The notes under the pieces: generated by a model | The model's database searches: none | What the model saw: only the letters and a program-made list of their open reading frames with translations | What the model was told of the DNA's origin: nothing | Shown: positions 36,104 through 45,413 of the stretch, one piece after another | Layout of the letters: each line of letters starts with the position of its first letter | How positions within the stretch are numbered: the stretch's first letter is position 1 | From: Perlucidibaca wandonensis | GTDB taxonomy: Bacteria; Pseudomonadota; Gammaproteobacteria; Pseudomonadales; Moraxellaceae | Length of the DNA stretch: 64,000 bases | NCBI RefSeq assembly: GCF_042677145.1 | Contig: NZ_JBHTIT010000001.1 | Location: forward strand, 2,170,001 to 2,234,000 | Reading direction: 5' to 3' | Made by a program: the position numbers and the translations under genes

Positions 36104-36822
36104 CGCACTGTCTCCGCGTGAAGGCGTTTGCCGATATGTGAGAGAGCCGTGCCAACATAGGCGCGGTATTGGTAGGCATGAAAACTCAAGCTAGTGGTAA
36201 GGCCGCAGATCACTGCCGTCCACATGACATGGGTGACAAAGTGCGCGCCTCTGGCGACTTGAATGCCGCCACAAAACAGCGCAAACGGCACAATGATTAA
36301 GAGCGCTTTACGCAAATATTGTGGTCGCCAAAGGGCGCAGGCATAAATCAGCGGGATCCACATAAAGCCAACGGCGGCGTGGCCGCTAGGTAGGCAACGC
36401 CCCGGCCCTGGTATTGCAGGCAGCGATTCAAATGCGCGAAAGTAATCTGCGCTACCGCCAAACTCAGTCAATGACCATGGACAGCTATGCATGGAGTGAT
36501 GTTTGAACCAGCCATTAATAGTGACGGCCAAAAGCGCGGTAATAACGACAAAGATCCAGCCGAAAAATGCTTCCGTGCGTCGTGAGCGCCATGTGAAGAA
36601 GCAGCAGAGTAACCAAAGTCCAGTAGAAATCTTACGGGTACCATCATGAAAGACACGGGAAAACAGAAACGTATCTTTTAATGGAAAGCTGCTGGTGCTG
36701 GCATCGTAAAACCAGCTCGACACGGTTAAGTCGATATTGCTATAGCGGGAGATAGCAATCGTCAGCAAGGCGAGAGATAGCCAGCCTAGGATGTCGATGG
36801 GTTTGTAATGATGAGCGGGCAT
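36100..36822 (-). CDS. PAP2-family membrane phosphatase
   Basis: 240-residue integral membrane protein of the type-2 phosphatidic acid phosphatase family. The phosphatase signature is split as usual: CLPSGHAAVGF (PSGH, about residues 140-143) and ARGAHFVTHVMW (final His), with an earlier weak KxxxxR-like part. Members act on lipid A phosphates, undecaprenyl pyrophosphate or phosphatidylglycerol phosphate in the periplasm. Overlap with the phosphoethanolamine transferase suggests it trims lipid A phosphate or recycles a lipid by-product; this is inference. Confidence 0.85.
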   Translation of the reverse strand: MPAHHYKPIDILGWLSLALLTIAISRYSNIDLTVSSWFYDASTSSFPLKDTFLFSRVFHDGTRKISTGLWLLCCFFTWRSRRTEAFFGWIFVVITALLAVTINGWFKHHSMHSCPWSLTEFGGSADYFRAFESLPAIPGPGRCLPSGHAAVGFMWIPLIYACALWRPQYLRKALLIIVPFALFCGGIQVARGAHFVTHVMWTAVICGLTTSLSFHAYQYRAYVGTALSHIGKRLHAETVR

Positions 36823-36972
36823 GGCGCGTGGTCATAGCAAGTGATGAGGCCTGCACTATGCCGATGGCGTCCTACCTAGAACCTTGCCGCAACATGAACA
36901 TTTGCTCATCTTGTGCTCCGCGGCAAAAGCCGTGCGACTATAGTGCCAGCACTTTGGCTTGTGAGAGATGGC

Positions 36973-37650
36973 ATGCGTCTATTAGTAGTAGAGGATGATC
37001 TTGAGATTGCCGGCTTTCTGCGCAAAGCCTTGAGTGAGGCGGGGCATGTGGTGGATCACGCCGATAATGGCCGCGACGGACTATTTCTAGCAACTGGCGA
37101 GCCTTATGACGCTATTGTGCTCGATCGGATGCTGCCGCAAATGGATGGTTTGTCGATGTTGGCTGCGCTCCGAGCCAGCGGCGCCACCGTGCCTGTGTTG
37201 ATTCTCAGCGCCTTAAATCATGTCGATGAGCGCATCAAAGGCTTGCGCGCTGGCGGTGATGATTATTTGGTGAAGCCTTTTGTGCTCAGCGAATTGCTCG
37301 CACGTCTTGAGGTAATCACGCGCCGTCAGTCGAATACAGCAACGACGAGTAATGATTTACGCGTTGCCGATCTCGTGCTCGATAGACTGACTCGGCAAGT
37401 GCATCGCGGCGATAAGTTGCTCAATTTAAAGCCGCAAGAGTATCGCGTGCTCGAATATCTCATGCGCCATGCCGGGCAGGTAGTGACTCGCTCGATGCTG
37501 TTAGAAGGTGTCTGGGATTATCACTTTGATCCGCAAACCAATGTCATTGATGTGCATATGTCGCGGCTGCGGGCCAAAGTTGATTTCGCACCTAAGCCGA
37601 CTTTGATTCATACATTGCGTGGCGCGGGGTACTGCCTTCGTGAAGACTAA
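36973..37650 (+). CDS. OmpR-family response regulator
   Basis: 225-residue two-component regulator. Receiver domain with acidic pocket (D8, D9), phospho-acceptor D51 (AIVLDRMLPQMDG), S79 and K101 (LVKPF); C-terminal winged-helix DNA-binding domain with LKPQEYRVLEYLMRHAGQVVTRSMLLEGVW and VIDVHMSRLRAKVD. ATG 36973 chosen because the receiver begins directly there (MRLLVVEDD). A TATAGT -10-like element lies near 36940. Divergent from the lipid A-type genes, which are likely targets; paired with the downstream kinase. Confidence 0.93.
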   Translation: MRLLVVEDDLEIAGFLRKALSEAGHVVDHADNGRDGLFLATGEPYDAIVLDRMLPQMDGLSMLAALRASGATVPVLILSALNHVDERIKGLRAGGDDYLVKPFVLSELLARLEVITRRQSNTATTSNDLRVADLVLDRLTRQVHRGDKLLNLKPQEYRVLEYLMRHAGQVVTRSMLLEGVWDYHFDPQTNVIDVHMSRLRAKVDFAPKPTLIHTLRGAGYCLRED

Positions 37651-39004
37651 GAAGTGGCGCTGGTCAACTGCTACTAAGCTCACCTTATTTAATGCCGGCG
37701 TGCTGGTGTTTTGTTTTCTCTTGCTCTTGGCATTTACGCAATGGATGAGCGGCCGCTTTATGCAGGAGCACATCGAAGAAAGTGTTAAGTCGGAGCTCTC
37801 GTTATTGGTCAGCGAATACGACATCGATGGCCGCGAAGGCATGCTTAGCCTGATCCGTGATCGTGTTGCCGACAATTCACCAGAGCATGAGCGATACTAC
37901 CGATTTGAAGACATGAAAACCGGCTTAGTCATTTCAAATTTGAAGGCTTGGCCTACGCTCGCAGCAGCGCCTGGAAAGACCTATTACTTGCCCAGCCCCG
38001 CACACCCAGGGAAGACTCGCTTAATGGCGCGTTGGCAAAGCCTGCCTCAGGGCGAGCGTTTATTAGTCGGCTTCGATGAGTACGAGCTGCATAGCATGCA
38101 GCGTAAGTTGCGCCAAAGTGCCTCGGTGAGCTTGGTTATTGTGCTGCTATTGGCGTGGATAGCTGGCCGCTTTATTACTCGGACAGCGTTGCGTCCTATT
38201 GAAACCATTCGCCATTCGGTTGGGCAAATCATGGATGGCGATTTGCGCCATCGTATTCCGCACCAAGATAGCGGCGACGAGTTCGATCAGCTCGCTATCA
38301 CGCTTAATCATATGCTTGACCGCATCTCACGGCTGATCGCTGGCATCGAAGGCACGACCGACAATATTGCACATGATCTGCGCTCGCCATTAACGCGGCA
38401 TCGCGCTCGCTTAGAAGCAGCCTTGCAGGAGCGTCCGACTGAGGCAGATTGGCCGCAGTGGGTGGAAAAAAATCTCGGCGATATTGACCAAGTATTGAGT
38501 ACTTTTCAGGCCTTGCTAAAGATCGCGCGCGTAGACTCTGGTGTCTTGCGTAAAGAGTTTGTGACCGTCGATTTAGCCAAGCTTTGCCATGATGCGGTGG
38601 AGTATGTCGAGCCTTTAGCCGAGGCGCGAGATATTCACTTGGGCGTGTCTATTCCCGAGCAGGCGAGCCTGCCGGGCCATCGCGATTTGCTTTTCCAGCT
38701 ACTTATTAATGTGCTCGATAACGCGCTGAAATATGCGCCATCGGGTAGTCGTGTTTTATTGTTGTGCGAGCAGCGTCACGACAAATGGTTGCTGCGCGTG
38801 GCCGATCAAGGGCCGGGCATTCCTAAGTCTGAGCGTCTGCGTGTATTCGAGCGGCTATATCGGCTTGATAGCACGCGCATGATGCCAGGCTTAGGGCTGG
38901 GTTTGAGTTTGGTGCACGCCACAGTGAACCTGCATCATGGAGAAATTACACTGCTAGACGCTGGCCCAGGGCTGCAGGTCGATGTGCTTTTGCCTAGGCG
39001 TTGA
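37640..39004 (+). CDS. Two-component sensor histidine kinase
   Basis: About 454-residue kinase: two transmembrane helices (about 14-36 and 162-180) flanking a ~125-residue periplasmic sensor, a HAMP linker (about 182-235), the H-box with H245 in DNIAHDLRSPLTRH, N-box DNALKYAPSG, and G-boxes DQGPGIP and GLGLGLSLVHATV. I use the GTG at 37640 (GGGG 10 bases upstream); a GTG at 37619 is also in frame. Either way the gene overlaps the regulator. Signal not inferable; PmrB/QseC-like architecture fits envelope stress or cationic peptides. Confidence 0.9.
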   Translation: MKTKKWRWSTATKLTLFNAGVLVFCFLLLLAFTQWMSGRFMQEHIEESVKSELSLLVSEYDIDGREGMLSLIRDRVADNSPEHERYYRFEDMKTGLVISNLKAWPTLAAAPGKTYYLPSPAHPGKTRLMARWQSLPQGERLLVGFDEYELHSMQRKLRQSASVSLVIVLLLAWIAGRFITRTALRPIETIRHSVGQIMDGDLRHRIPHQDSGDEFDQLAITLNHMLDRISRLIAGIEGTTDNIAHDLRSPLTRHRARLEAALQERPTEADWPQWVEKNLGDIDQVLSTFQALLKIARVDSGVLRKEFVTVDLAKLCHDAVEYVEPLAEARDIHLGVSIPEQASLPGHRDLLFQLLINVLDNALKYAPSGSRVLLLCEQRHDKWLLRVADQGPGIPKSERLRVFERLYRLDSTRMMPGLGLGLSLVHATVNLHHGEITLLDAGPGLQVDVLLPRR

Positions 39005-39028
39005 CAAATTCTGAATATCATTCAGAAT
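39001..39028 (+). promoter_or_regulatory. Promoter and palindromic operator of the TetR/efflux operon
   Basis: TTGACA at 39001-39006 (overlapping the kinase stop codon), 16-base spacer, CAGAAT at 39023-39028. A perfect 9+3+9 palindrome, ATTCTGAAT-ATC-ATTCAGAAT (39008-39028), covers spacer and -10, and another half-site ATTCAG stands at 39038-39043. This is the expected geometry for TetR autorepression. Box match and operator role are inference; the palindrome itself is plain in the sequence. Confidence 0.65.
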
Positions 39029-39079
39029 CCGACGACTATTCAGATGGGCCTCGGTTTTGGCCATTGTTGCGGACGATAA

Positions 39080-39811
39080 ATGGGCACCAAAGAGCGGCGC
39101 GAACGACAATTATATGAGCGCGAGCAGCGGCTATTAGCCGTCGCCCGCGACCTTATCGTGCGCGATGGCTTGCTTAATCTGCAGATGAGCAAGCTGGCCA
39201 AGGCCAGTGAGCACGCCATGGGCACTATTTATCAGCACTTCGCTAGCAAAGAAGATCTCTATCTCGCCTTAGTCACCGAATCTGTCGCTGAGTACGCGCT
39301 GCTATTTCAGCGCGTGGCAGCTTGGCAGGCAAACTCTCGTGATCGCATGTTTGCCATTGCTGTTGCCGATAGCATCTTTGTGCGTCGTAACCCTGAACAT
39401 TTTCGACTTGCACAATACGCTCTTTGCGAAGTCGTTTGGGGCGCAGCCAGTGCTGTGCGTCGAGAAGCTCATCATGCCGCCAGCCAGCCGATTAGTGAGG
39501 CTGTCATGCGTATCGTGCAGGATGGTTTGAGGCAGGGCGACTTGCTTGCCAATGGCCTGAGCCCAGAAGAAGTGTCCACCGGCTTTTGGGCAATGAGCCA
39601 AGGCATTCACACGCTCGCTCATGCTGAAGGCCTGCTTGAGCAATACGCCGTGCACCGCCCCTATGGTTTACTGGCGCGACATATACAATTTTTACTCAAT
39701 GGCATGGGCTGGCAACCGCTCAGCCCCCTTACTGACGACGCGCTCAACGCGCTGATTACGCGTATTCGCGCGGAGGTTTTGCATGATTGGTGTGATGATG
39801 TGGCGAAATAG
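39080..39811 (+). CDS. TetR-family transcriptional regulator
   Basis: 243-residue repressor with an N-terminal TetR helix-turn-helix (about 10-60): MSKLAKASEHAMGTIYQHFASKEDLYLALV. The C-terminal ligand domain is variable, as in AcrR/NfxB-type efflux regulators. It heads the operon TetR-TolC-MFP-RND and overlaps the TolC-like gene by 29 bases, which implies co-transcription. A perfect palindrome 50 bases upstream is the likely operator. Confidence 0.92.
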   Translation: MGTKERRERQLYEREQRLLAVARDLIVRDGLLNLQMSKLAKASEHAMGTIYQHFASKEDLYLALVTESVAEYALLFQRVAAWQANSRDRMFAIAVADSIFVRRNPEHFRLAQYALCEVVWGAASAVRREAHHAASQPISEAVMRIVQDGLRQGDLLANGLSPEEVSTGFWAMSQGIHTLAHAEGLLEQYAVHRPYGLLARHIQFLLNGMGWQPLSPLTDDALNALITRIRAEVLHDWCDDVAK

Positions 39812-41126
39812 CATGCGCCTTAGCGCGTTAGCATTGGCAATGGGTCTGGCTGCGCCAGCGCAAGCACTGACCATGAGCGAGGCCTTAACGGCAGCGTTTA
39901 ATACTGACCCAGTGGCAGCAGCAGCGTTGGCTGAGCGCGATGCCGGCATTGAAGTGGGTGTGCAGGAGCGAGCTACGCGATTGCCGCAGGTTAATGCTAT
40001 TGGACGCATGACCACGACCGACTCGCGCGTTGGCACGACACCATTTGGCACAGGCTATAACGAACGCTACAACGGCTGGGATGCCTCTGTGCAGCTACGC
40101 CAACCCTTATTCCGCTATGACTTTCTCGCGCGTGGCCGCCGTGCCGATGCTCAAGATCAGCTCGCCGAAATGGGCTTTGTTGCACGCTCACAGGCACTGA
40201 TGGCGCGCGTCGCCGAACGCTATTTGGGTGTGTTGCAAGCGCAAAACGAAATGACTTTGGCTGAAGCCGAAGCTGAAGCAGTCGCCAAGTCATTAGGCGA
40301 TACGCAAAAACGCTACGATGTTCAGCTTATTGCCGGCACCGACTTGAAAGAAGCGCAAGCGCGCAATGATTTAGCGCAGGCTCAGCTTTTAGCGGCCAAG
40401 CAAAATGTCGCTGCCGCGCGCGATGCCCTTGATGAAAGCACCGGTCGTGGCCATGAGCCTTTGGCTATATTAAGTGAAAGCACTGCGCTGCCGGCATTAA
40501 CGGAAAGCTCACCTGAAAGTTGGCTTAAGCTCGCTCGCATTCACAGCCCATCATTATTGCAAGCCCAAGCGCAGCTTGAGGTTGCTCAGGCCAATGTTAG
40601 TTCGCAGCGCAGCAGCGCTTTGCCTTCGCTAGACTTTGTCGCCTCACATGGCCGCCAAGATGACTCAGATTCGCGCGTCGGTATTGCCGGTGAAAACACG
40701 GCTTATGGCATCGAGCTCACTGTGCCCATCTTCGCCAGCGGCGCCAATGTCAGCCGCATTCGTCAGGCTCAAGCCAGCTTACGCAGCGCTACTGCCGAGC
40801 GTGATCGCGCCAGCCGTGAACTTACCCGCGAAACTCAGCGCTTAGTTCGTGATGTGCAAACCGCGCAAGCCCAAGCCAATGCCTATGCCCGTGCTGCTGA
40901 GTCAGCCGCTGCTGCCGAGCAAGCCACACGTTACGGCTACGAGGCCGGTAAACGAACTATTGTCGATGTGCTAAATGCGCAGTCGAGCACGGTGCAAGCA
41001 CGACGCACACTTGATCAAAGCCGATACGGCGTATTGCTGAAAACCTTACAACTGAAGCAGCAAGCAGGCATTCTCACGCCTCAAGATATTGCTGCTATAG
41101 ACACTCTTTTAAGCCCTGCGAACTAA
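39783..41126 (+). CDS. TolC-family outer-membrane efflux protein
   Basis: 447-residue outer-membrane channel of a tripartite efflux pump, with two TolC-type repeats of long coiled-coil helices (many A/Q/R heptads around 90-215 and 290-430). Signal peptide 1-28 ends AQA before LTMSEAL. The start at 39783 inside the tetR gene is supported by GGAGG 7 bases upstream; an alternative ATG at 39813 lacks this. No lipobox, so closer to TolC itself than to OprM. Followed 12 bases later by the fusion protein. Confidence 0.92.
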   Translation: MIGVMMWRNSMRLSALALAMGLAAPAQALTMSEALTAAFNTDPVAAAALAERDAGIEVGVQERATRLPQVNAIGRMTTTDSRVGTTPFGTGYNERYNGWDASVQLRQPLFRYDFLARGRRADAQDQLAEMGFVARSQALMARVAERYLGVLQAQNEMTLAEAEAEAVAKSLGDTQKRYDVQLIAGTDLKEAQARNDLAQAQLLAAKQNVAAARDALDESTGRGHEPLAILSESTALPALTESSPESWLKLARIHSPSLLQAQAQLEVAQANVSSQRSSALPSLDFVASHGRQDDSDSRVGIAGENTAYGIELTVPIFASGANVSRIRQAQASLRSATAERDRASRELTRETQRLVRDVQTAQAQANAYARAAESAAAAEQATRYGYEAGKRTIVDVLNAQSSTVQARRTLDQSRYGVLLKTLQLKQQAGILTPQDIAAIDTLLSPAN

Positions 41127-41138
41127 GCCGAGAAAACA

Positions 41139-42299
41139 ATGAATAAGCGCATGATGTGGATGCTGGTAATCACTGCGGTCGTCTTTGGCGGCCTCTTCGG
41201 GATGAAGTGGTTCGGCAATAAAATGATGAACCAATATTTCGACAATATGCCGATGCCGGCTGCCGCCGTATCTTCCGCAAAGGCAGCAAGCCTGAGCTGG
41301 CGCAGCACGATTTCGGGTGTCGGTACGGTAGTTGCTAGCCAAGGCACGCGCATCAGCAGCGAGTCAGGCGGCTTGGTGGCCAAAGTGCATTTTGAGTCTG
41401 GCGCACAAGTTAAGCGCGGTGATTTGCTGGTGACACTATCTGCCGGTAGTGAACAGGCCGACTTGGCTCGTCTGCAATCACAAGCAACTTTAGCTAAATC
41501 TGAGCTATCGCGCCTACAGCGTCTGTACAAGTTAGAGGCTATCTCGAAGTCTGAACTTGATCGTGCCGAAACTGACTTCCGTGCTACGCAGTCTGCTGCC
41601 GATGGCCAACGCGCCAAACTTGCTCAAAAGCAGATTCGCGCGCCGTTTTCTGGCCAGCTAGGTATCCGCCAAGTTGATGTTGGTCAGTATTTGCAGGCCG
41701 GCGAAACCATGGTCACCTTGCAGCAACTTGATCCCGTATATATCGACTTCACTTTGCCTGAAAAAGACGTACTGCTGGTTGATGTCGGCCAGTCGGTGAA
41801 AGTCACGCTAGATGGTCAAAATGACCGTGTATTTGAAGGCGTAGTGAGCGCAATCGAACCACAAGTTAATGTGCAAACACGCAACTTTAAAGTCCGTGCC
41901 AATGTTGCCAATGCGGATCGCTCATTGCGACCTGGCCAATTTGCTCGCGCCGAAATTGCGCTGCCTGATGTGCGTAAAGTGGTAGCAATTCCGCTGACAT
42001 CGGTGAGCTATAACCCTTACGGTAACTCGGTGTATGTCATTGTGAAGGCGCCGAAAAAAGCCGCAGCTGAAGGCAAAGAAGCCACTGCTGAAAAATCAAA
42101 AGATGAGCTGGTGGTGCGTCGCCGATTTATTAAAACCGGTGAGGCTCGCGGCGATATGGTGGAAGTAACGGAAGGCGTGAATGCTGGTGATGAAGTTGCC
42201 ACTAGCGGCCTGCTGAAGCTGCAAAATGATGCCAAGGTGATCATCAATAATACGGTGATGCCGCCTAGTTCAACCAATCCGACGCCAGCTGAAAGCTAA
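41139..42299 (+). CDS. Efflux RND transporter periplasmic adaptor (membrane fusion protein)
   Basis: 386-residue adaptor linking inner-membrane RND pump to the outer-membrane channel. N-terminal membrane anchor (about 4-24) rather than lipobox, biotinyl-lipoyl halves (KVHFESGAQVKRGDLLVTL and RAPFSGQLGIRQVDVGQYL), an intervening coiled-coil hairpin, and a beta-barrel beginning DPVYIDFTLPE. A lysine/glutamate-rich loop (KAPKKAAAEGKEATAEKSKDE) is inserted near residues 304-324. Closest in style to the MexH/AcrA-like group. Confidence 0.93.
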   Translation: MNKRMMWMLVITAVVFGGLFGMKWFGNKMMNQYFDNMPMPAAAVSSAKAASLSWRSTISGVGTVVASQGTRISSESGGLVAKVHFESGAQVKRGDLLVTLSAGSEQADLARLQSQATLAKSELSRLQRLYKLEAISKSELDRAETDFRATQSAADGQRAKLAQKQIRAPFSGQLGIRQVDVGQYLQAGETMVTLQQLDPVYIDFTLPEKDVLLVDVGQSVKVTLDGQNDRVFEGVVSAIEPQVNVQTRNFKVRANVANADRSLRPGQFARAEIALPDVRKVVAIPLTSVSYNPYGNSVYVIVKAPKKAAAEGKEATAEKSKDELVVRRRFIKTGEARGDMVEVTEGVNAGDEVATSGLLKLQNDAKVIINNTVMPPSSTNPTPAES

Positions 42300-42311
42300 G
42301 CCGAGACCGAC

Positions 42312-45300
42312 ATGAAATTTACCGATATTTTCATTAAGCGACCGGTGCTGGCGATTGTTGTCAGCCTGATCATTCTATTGCTCGGGCTGCGCTCGGCCAC
42401 TGACTTAAACGTGCGCCAATACCCCGAGCTACAAAACGCCGTCATCAATGTGGTGACAACCTATGTTGGTGCTGATGCCGACTTGGTGCAGGGCTTTATC
42501 ACTACGCCATTGGAGCGTGAGATCGCCTCGGCACAAGGCATCGATTATATAAAGTCGACTAGCTTGTCGGGTGTGAGCTCGATTCAGGCCTATTTGCGTC
42601 TAGATTACGACCCCAATGTGGCGCTCACGCAGATCGCTGCCAAGGTCAATAAACTACGCAACCAGCTGCCAGAAAACTCCGAAGATTCGGTCGTTGAACT
42701 GTCGGTGGGTGACACCACGGCGGCGATGTATTTGTCGTTTTATTCTGACATTCTCGACAATAACCAAATCACTGACTATCTAGTGCGTGTGGTCGAGCCC
42801 AAGCTCGCCACTGTGCCCGGGGTTCAGCGCGCGCGTATTTTAGGCGATCGTACTTTTGCTATGCGCATTTGGATGAAGCCGGAACGTATGGCCGCGCTCG
42901 GTATTACTGCCAGCGATGTTTATAACGCTTTGCGAAGTAATAACGTGTTGGCAGCACTTGGCGCGACTAAAGGCTCAATGGTGCAGGTTGATTTAACCGC
43001 CTCCACTGACCTCAACACGCCTGAGCAGTTCCGCGCCTTGGTAGTGCGCTCGGCAGATGGCGCGATTATTCGCTTAGGCGATATTGCCGATGTGGTGTTG
43101 GGCTCGGAAAACTACAGCACTGACGTCTCGTTTAACGGCAAAAGCGCGACCTTTATGGGTATCGAAGTAGCCCCCGATGCGAACTCGCTCGATGTCATTA
43201 AAGACGTACGCGATAACGTTTGGCCGCAAATTATTGCGCAGTTACCCGAAGGCTTGAACGCAAACATCCCTTACGATTCCACACGCTATATCAACGACGC
43301 CATCCAAGAGGTTATCAAGACCTTAATCGAAGCGGTGCTGATTGTTATCGTGGTGATTTATCTGTTCTTGGGCTCGTTGCGCAGTGTCTTGATTCCGGCC
43401 GTCACCGTACCGCTGTCGATGATTGGTGCTTGTTTCTTGATGCAGCTGATGGGTTTCTCGATCAATTTGCTGACCTTGCTGTCTATGGTGTTAGCGATTG
43501 GTATGGTGGTCGATGACGCCATCATTGTGCTGGAGAATATCCATCGTCACATCGAAAATGGCATTAAGCCTTTCGATGCCGCCATCAAAGGTGCGCGCGA
43601 GCTGCTTGGGCCGGTTATTGCGATGACCATCACGTTGGTCGCGGTGTACTTGCCAATCGGCTTTATTGGCGGTCTGACGGGCACATTATTTGTTGAGTTT
43701 GCCTTTACGCTGGCGGGCGCGGTTTTGCTCTCGGGCGTTATTGCACTGACGTTGTCGCCGATGATGTCGGCAATGTTATTGCGCGCGCCTAGCGAGGAAA
43801 AAAGTAATCGCTTTGCGCATTGGCTAGATGAGAAGTTCGATAAATTACGCCATGGCTATCAGCGTAAATTGCACGGTGCGATGGATGACAAGCACGTTAT
43901 CTTGACCTTTGGCATCATTGTTTTGATCTCGTGCTTCTTCTTGTTTAAGGCCTCTCCCTCTGAGCTTGCGCCGGAAGAGGATCAGGGCTTTTTCTTGATA
44001 TTCTCTCAAAGCGACTCGTTTTCATCACTGGATTATCTGACCTCATTTACCGATGAGTTAACGAAGATCGTCAACGCCATTCCTGAGAAAGAGAACTACT
44101 TTCTGCTGAATGGTGTCGGCGGCGGTGGCTCGGCAGTGGGCAGTAACACCGCTATCTCTGGTGTGGTTATGAAGCCGTGGACTGAGCGGGAGCGCACGAC
44201 TAAAGAGGTGCTCAAGGAGGCCACGGGTAAAGTGAGTCAAATTGCGGGCCTGCAAAATGCGGCGTTCTCCCCGCCCTCGCTGCCAAGTGGTGGTAATGGT
44301 TTTCCTGTTGAGTTCATCATTACTGGTACGGCCAGCCCTGAGGCTATGCTGAGTGCTGGCGATGAGGTCTTGGCAAAGGCGATGGCGAGTAAAAAGTTCA
44401 TCTTTATGCGAAGCGATCTGAAGATCGATAAACCACAGGTGAAGGTAGAGGTTGATCGTGAGAAGGCGGCATTGCTGGGCATCAATATGAATACGCTTGC
44501 TGCCGATATGTCGGCCATGCTATCTGGCGGCTATGCCAATCGCTTCAGCATGGAGTCGCGCTCGTACAAAGTCATTCCACAGGTTACTCGCAGTGAACGT
44601 TTGAACCCAGGTCAACTGGAGAGTTACTACACGCGGACGGTGACTGGTGAGCTGATTCCTTTATCTACGGTGGTTACGTTACGCGAAACTGTGCAGCCGC
44701 AGTCGCTGAATCGTTTTCAGCAGCTGAGTGCAGTGTCACTCTCTGGCGTACCGCGTCCTGGCGTGACTTTGGGTGAAGCTTTAGACGTGCTCGATGAAGC
44801 GGCGCGGACGACGCTGCCGAAAGACTTCAGTGTCGATTACGGCGGGCAGTCGCGCCAATACAAAACCGAAGGTTCGGCTCTGGTAACAACGTTCTTCTTC
44901 GCACTTATCATCATTTACTTGGTGCTGGCGGCGCAGTTTGAGTCTTTCCGCGATCCATTGATCATGCTCATTACCGTGCCAATGTCGATTTGCGGCGCGC
45001 TCCTGTGTCTGAATATCGCGGCTATGTTCCAAGTGCCGGGGGCGTCGATCAATATTTACACCCAAGTCGGGTTGGTGACATTGATTGGTGTGATTGCCAA
45101 GCATGGCATCTTGATCGTGGAGTTTGCTAACCAACTCCAGCGTCAAGGTCATGAGCGCCGCTTGGCCATTGAAGAGGCCGCTGCGATTCGTCTGCGTCCA
45201 GTGTTGATGACCACCGCAGCCTTGGTGTTAGCGATGATTCCCTTGCTAATCGCCACGGGCCCTGGTGCGGCATCGCGCTTCTCCATGGGCTTGGTGATTG

Positions 45301-45413
45301 CCACCGGCATGACCATCGGTACTGTGTTCACGCTGTTTGTGGTGCCGGCAATGTATCTGTATCTCGGGCGTGATATCCCGACCGATCCAGAGCATATCGA
45401 GGCAGCCGCTTGA
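42312..45413 (+). CDS. RND-family efflux transporter permease (HAE1)
   Basis: 1033-residue proton-driven pump of the AcrB/MexI type. Starts MKFTDIFIKRPVLAIV as usual for HAE1 transporters, with two large periplasmic loops and 12 membrane helices; the proton-relay helix GMVVDDAIIVLENIHRH carries the paired aspartates. Complete and in register. Ends at a TGA that overlaps the TTG start of the following membrane protein. Substrate range cannot be stated, but multidrug/biocide export is the family function. Confidence 0.94.
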   Translation: MKFTDIFIKRPVLAIVVSLIILLLGLRSATDLNVRQYPELQNAVINVVTTYVGADADLVQGFITTPLEREIASAQGIDYIKSTSLSGVSSIQAYLRLDYDPNVALTQIAAKVNKLRNQLPENSEDSVVELSVGDTTAAMYLSFYSDILDNNQITDYLVRVVEPKLATVPGVQRARILGDRTFAMRIWMKPERMAALGITASDVYNALRSNNVLAALGATKGSMVQVDLTASTDLNTPEQFRALVVRSADGAIIRLGDIADVVLGSENYSTDVSFNGKSATFMGIEVAPDANSLDVIKDVRDNVWPQIIAQLPEGLNANIPYDSTRYINDAIQEVIKTLIEAVLIVIVVIYLFLGSLRSVLIPAVTVPLSMIGACFLMQLMGFSINLLTLLSMVLAIGMVVDDAIIVLENIHRHIENGIKPFDAAIKGARELLGPVIAMTITLVAVYLPIGFIGGLTGTLFVEFAFTLAGAVLLSGVIALTLSPMMSAMLLRAPSEEKSNRFAHWLDEKFDKLRHGYQRKLHGAMDDKHVILTFGIIVLISCFFLFKASPSELAPEEDQGFFLIFSQSDSFSSLDYLTSFTDELTKIVNAIPEKENYFLLNGVGGGGSAVGSNTAISGVVMKPWTERERTTKEVLKEATGKVSQIAGLQNAAFSPPSLPSGGNGFPVEFIITGTASPEAMLSAGDEVLAKAMASKKFIFMRSDLKIDKPQVKVEVDREKAALLGINMNTLAADMSAMLSGGYANRFSMESRSYKVIPQVTRSERLNPGQLESYYTRTVTGELIPLSTVVTLRETVQPQSLNRFQQLSAVSLSGVPRPGVTLGEALDVLDEAARTTLPKDFSVDYGGQSRQYKTEGSALVTTFFFALIIIYLVLAAQFESFRDPLIMLITVPMSICGALLCLNIAAMFQVPGASINIYTQVGLVTLIGVIAKHGILIVEFANQLQRQGHERRLAIEEAAAIRLRPVLMTTAALVLAMIPLLIATGPGAASRFSMGLVIATGMTIGTVFTLFVVPAMYLYLGRDIPTDPEHIEAAA

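Noticed and set aside
36823..36972. Searched for PmrA-type direct repeats between the lipid A genes and the regulator
   Set aside because: No convincing repeat of the CTTAAT type found; only a TATAGT -10-like box.
39008..39028. Perfect palindrome read as a terminator of the kinase gene
   Set aside because: A-T rich arms, no T-run, and position over -35/-10 boxes favour an operator.
41123..41617. 164-codon minus-strand frame across the TolC/adaptor junction
   Set aside because: Overlaps two well-supported genes and has no homologue-like motif.
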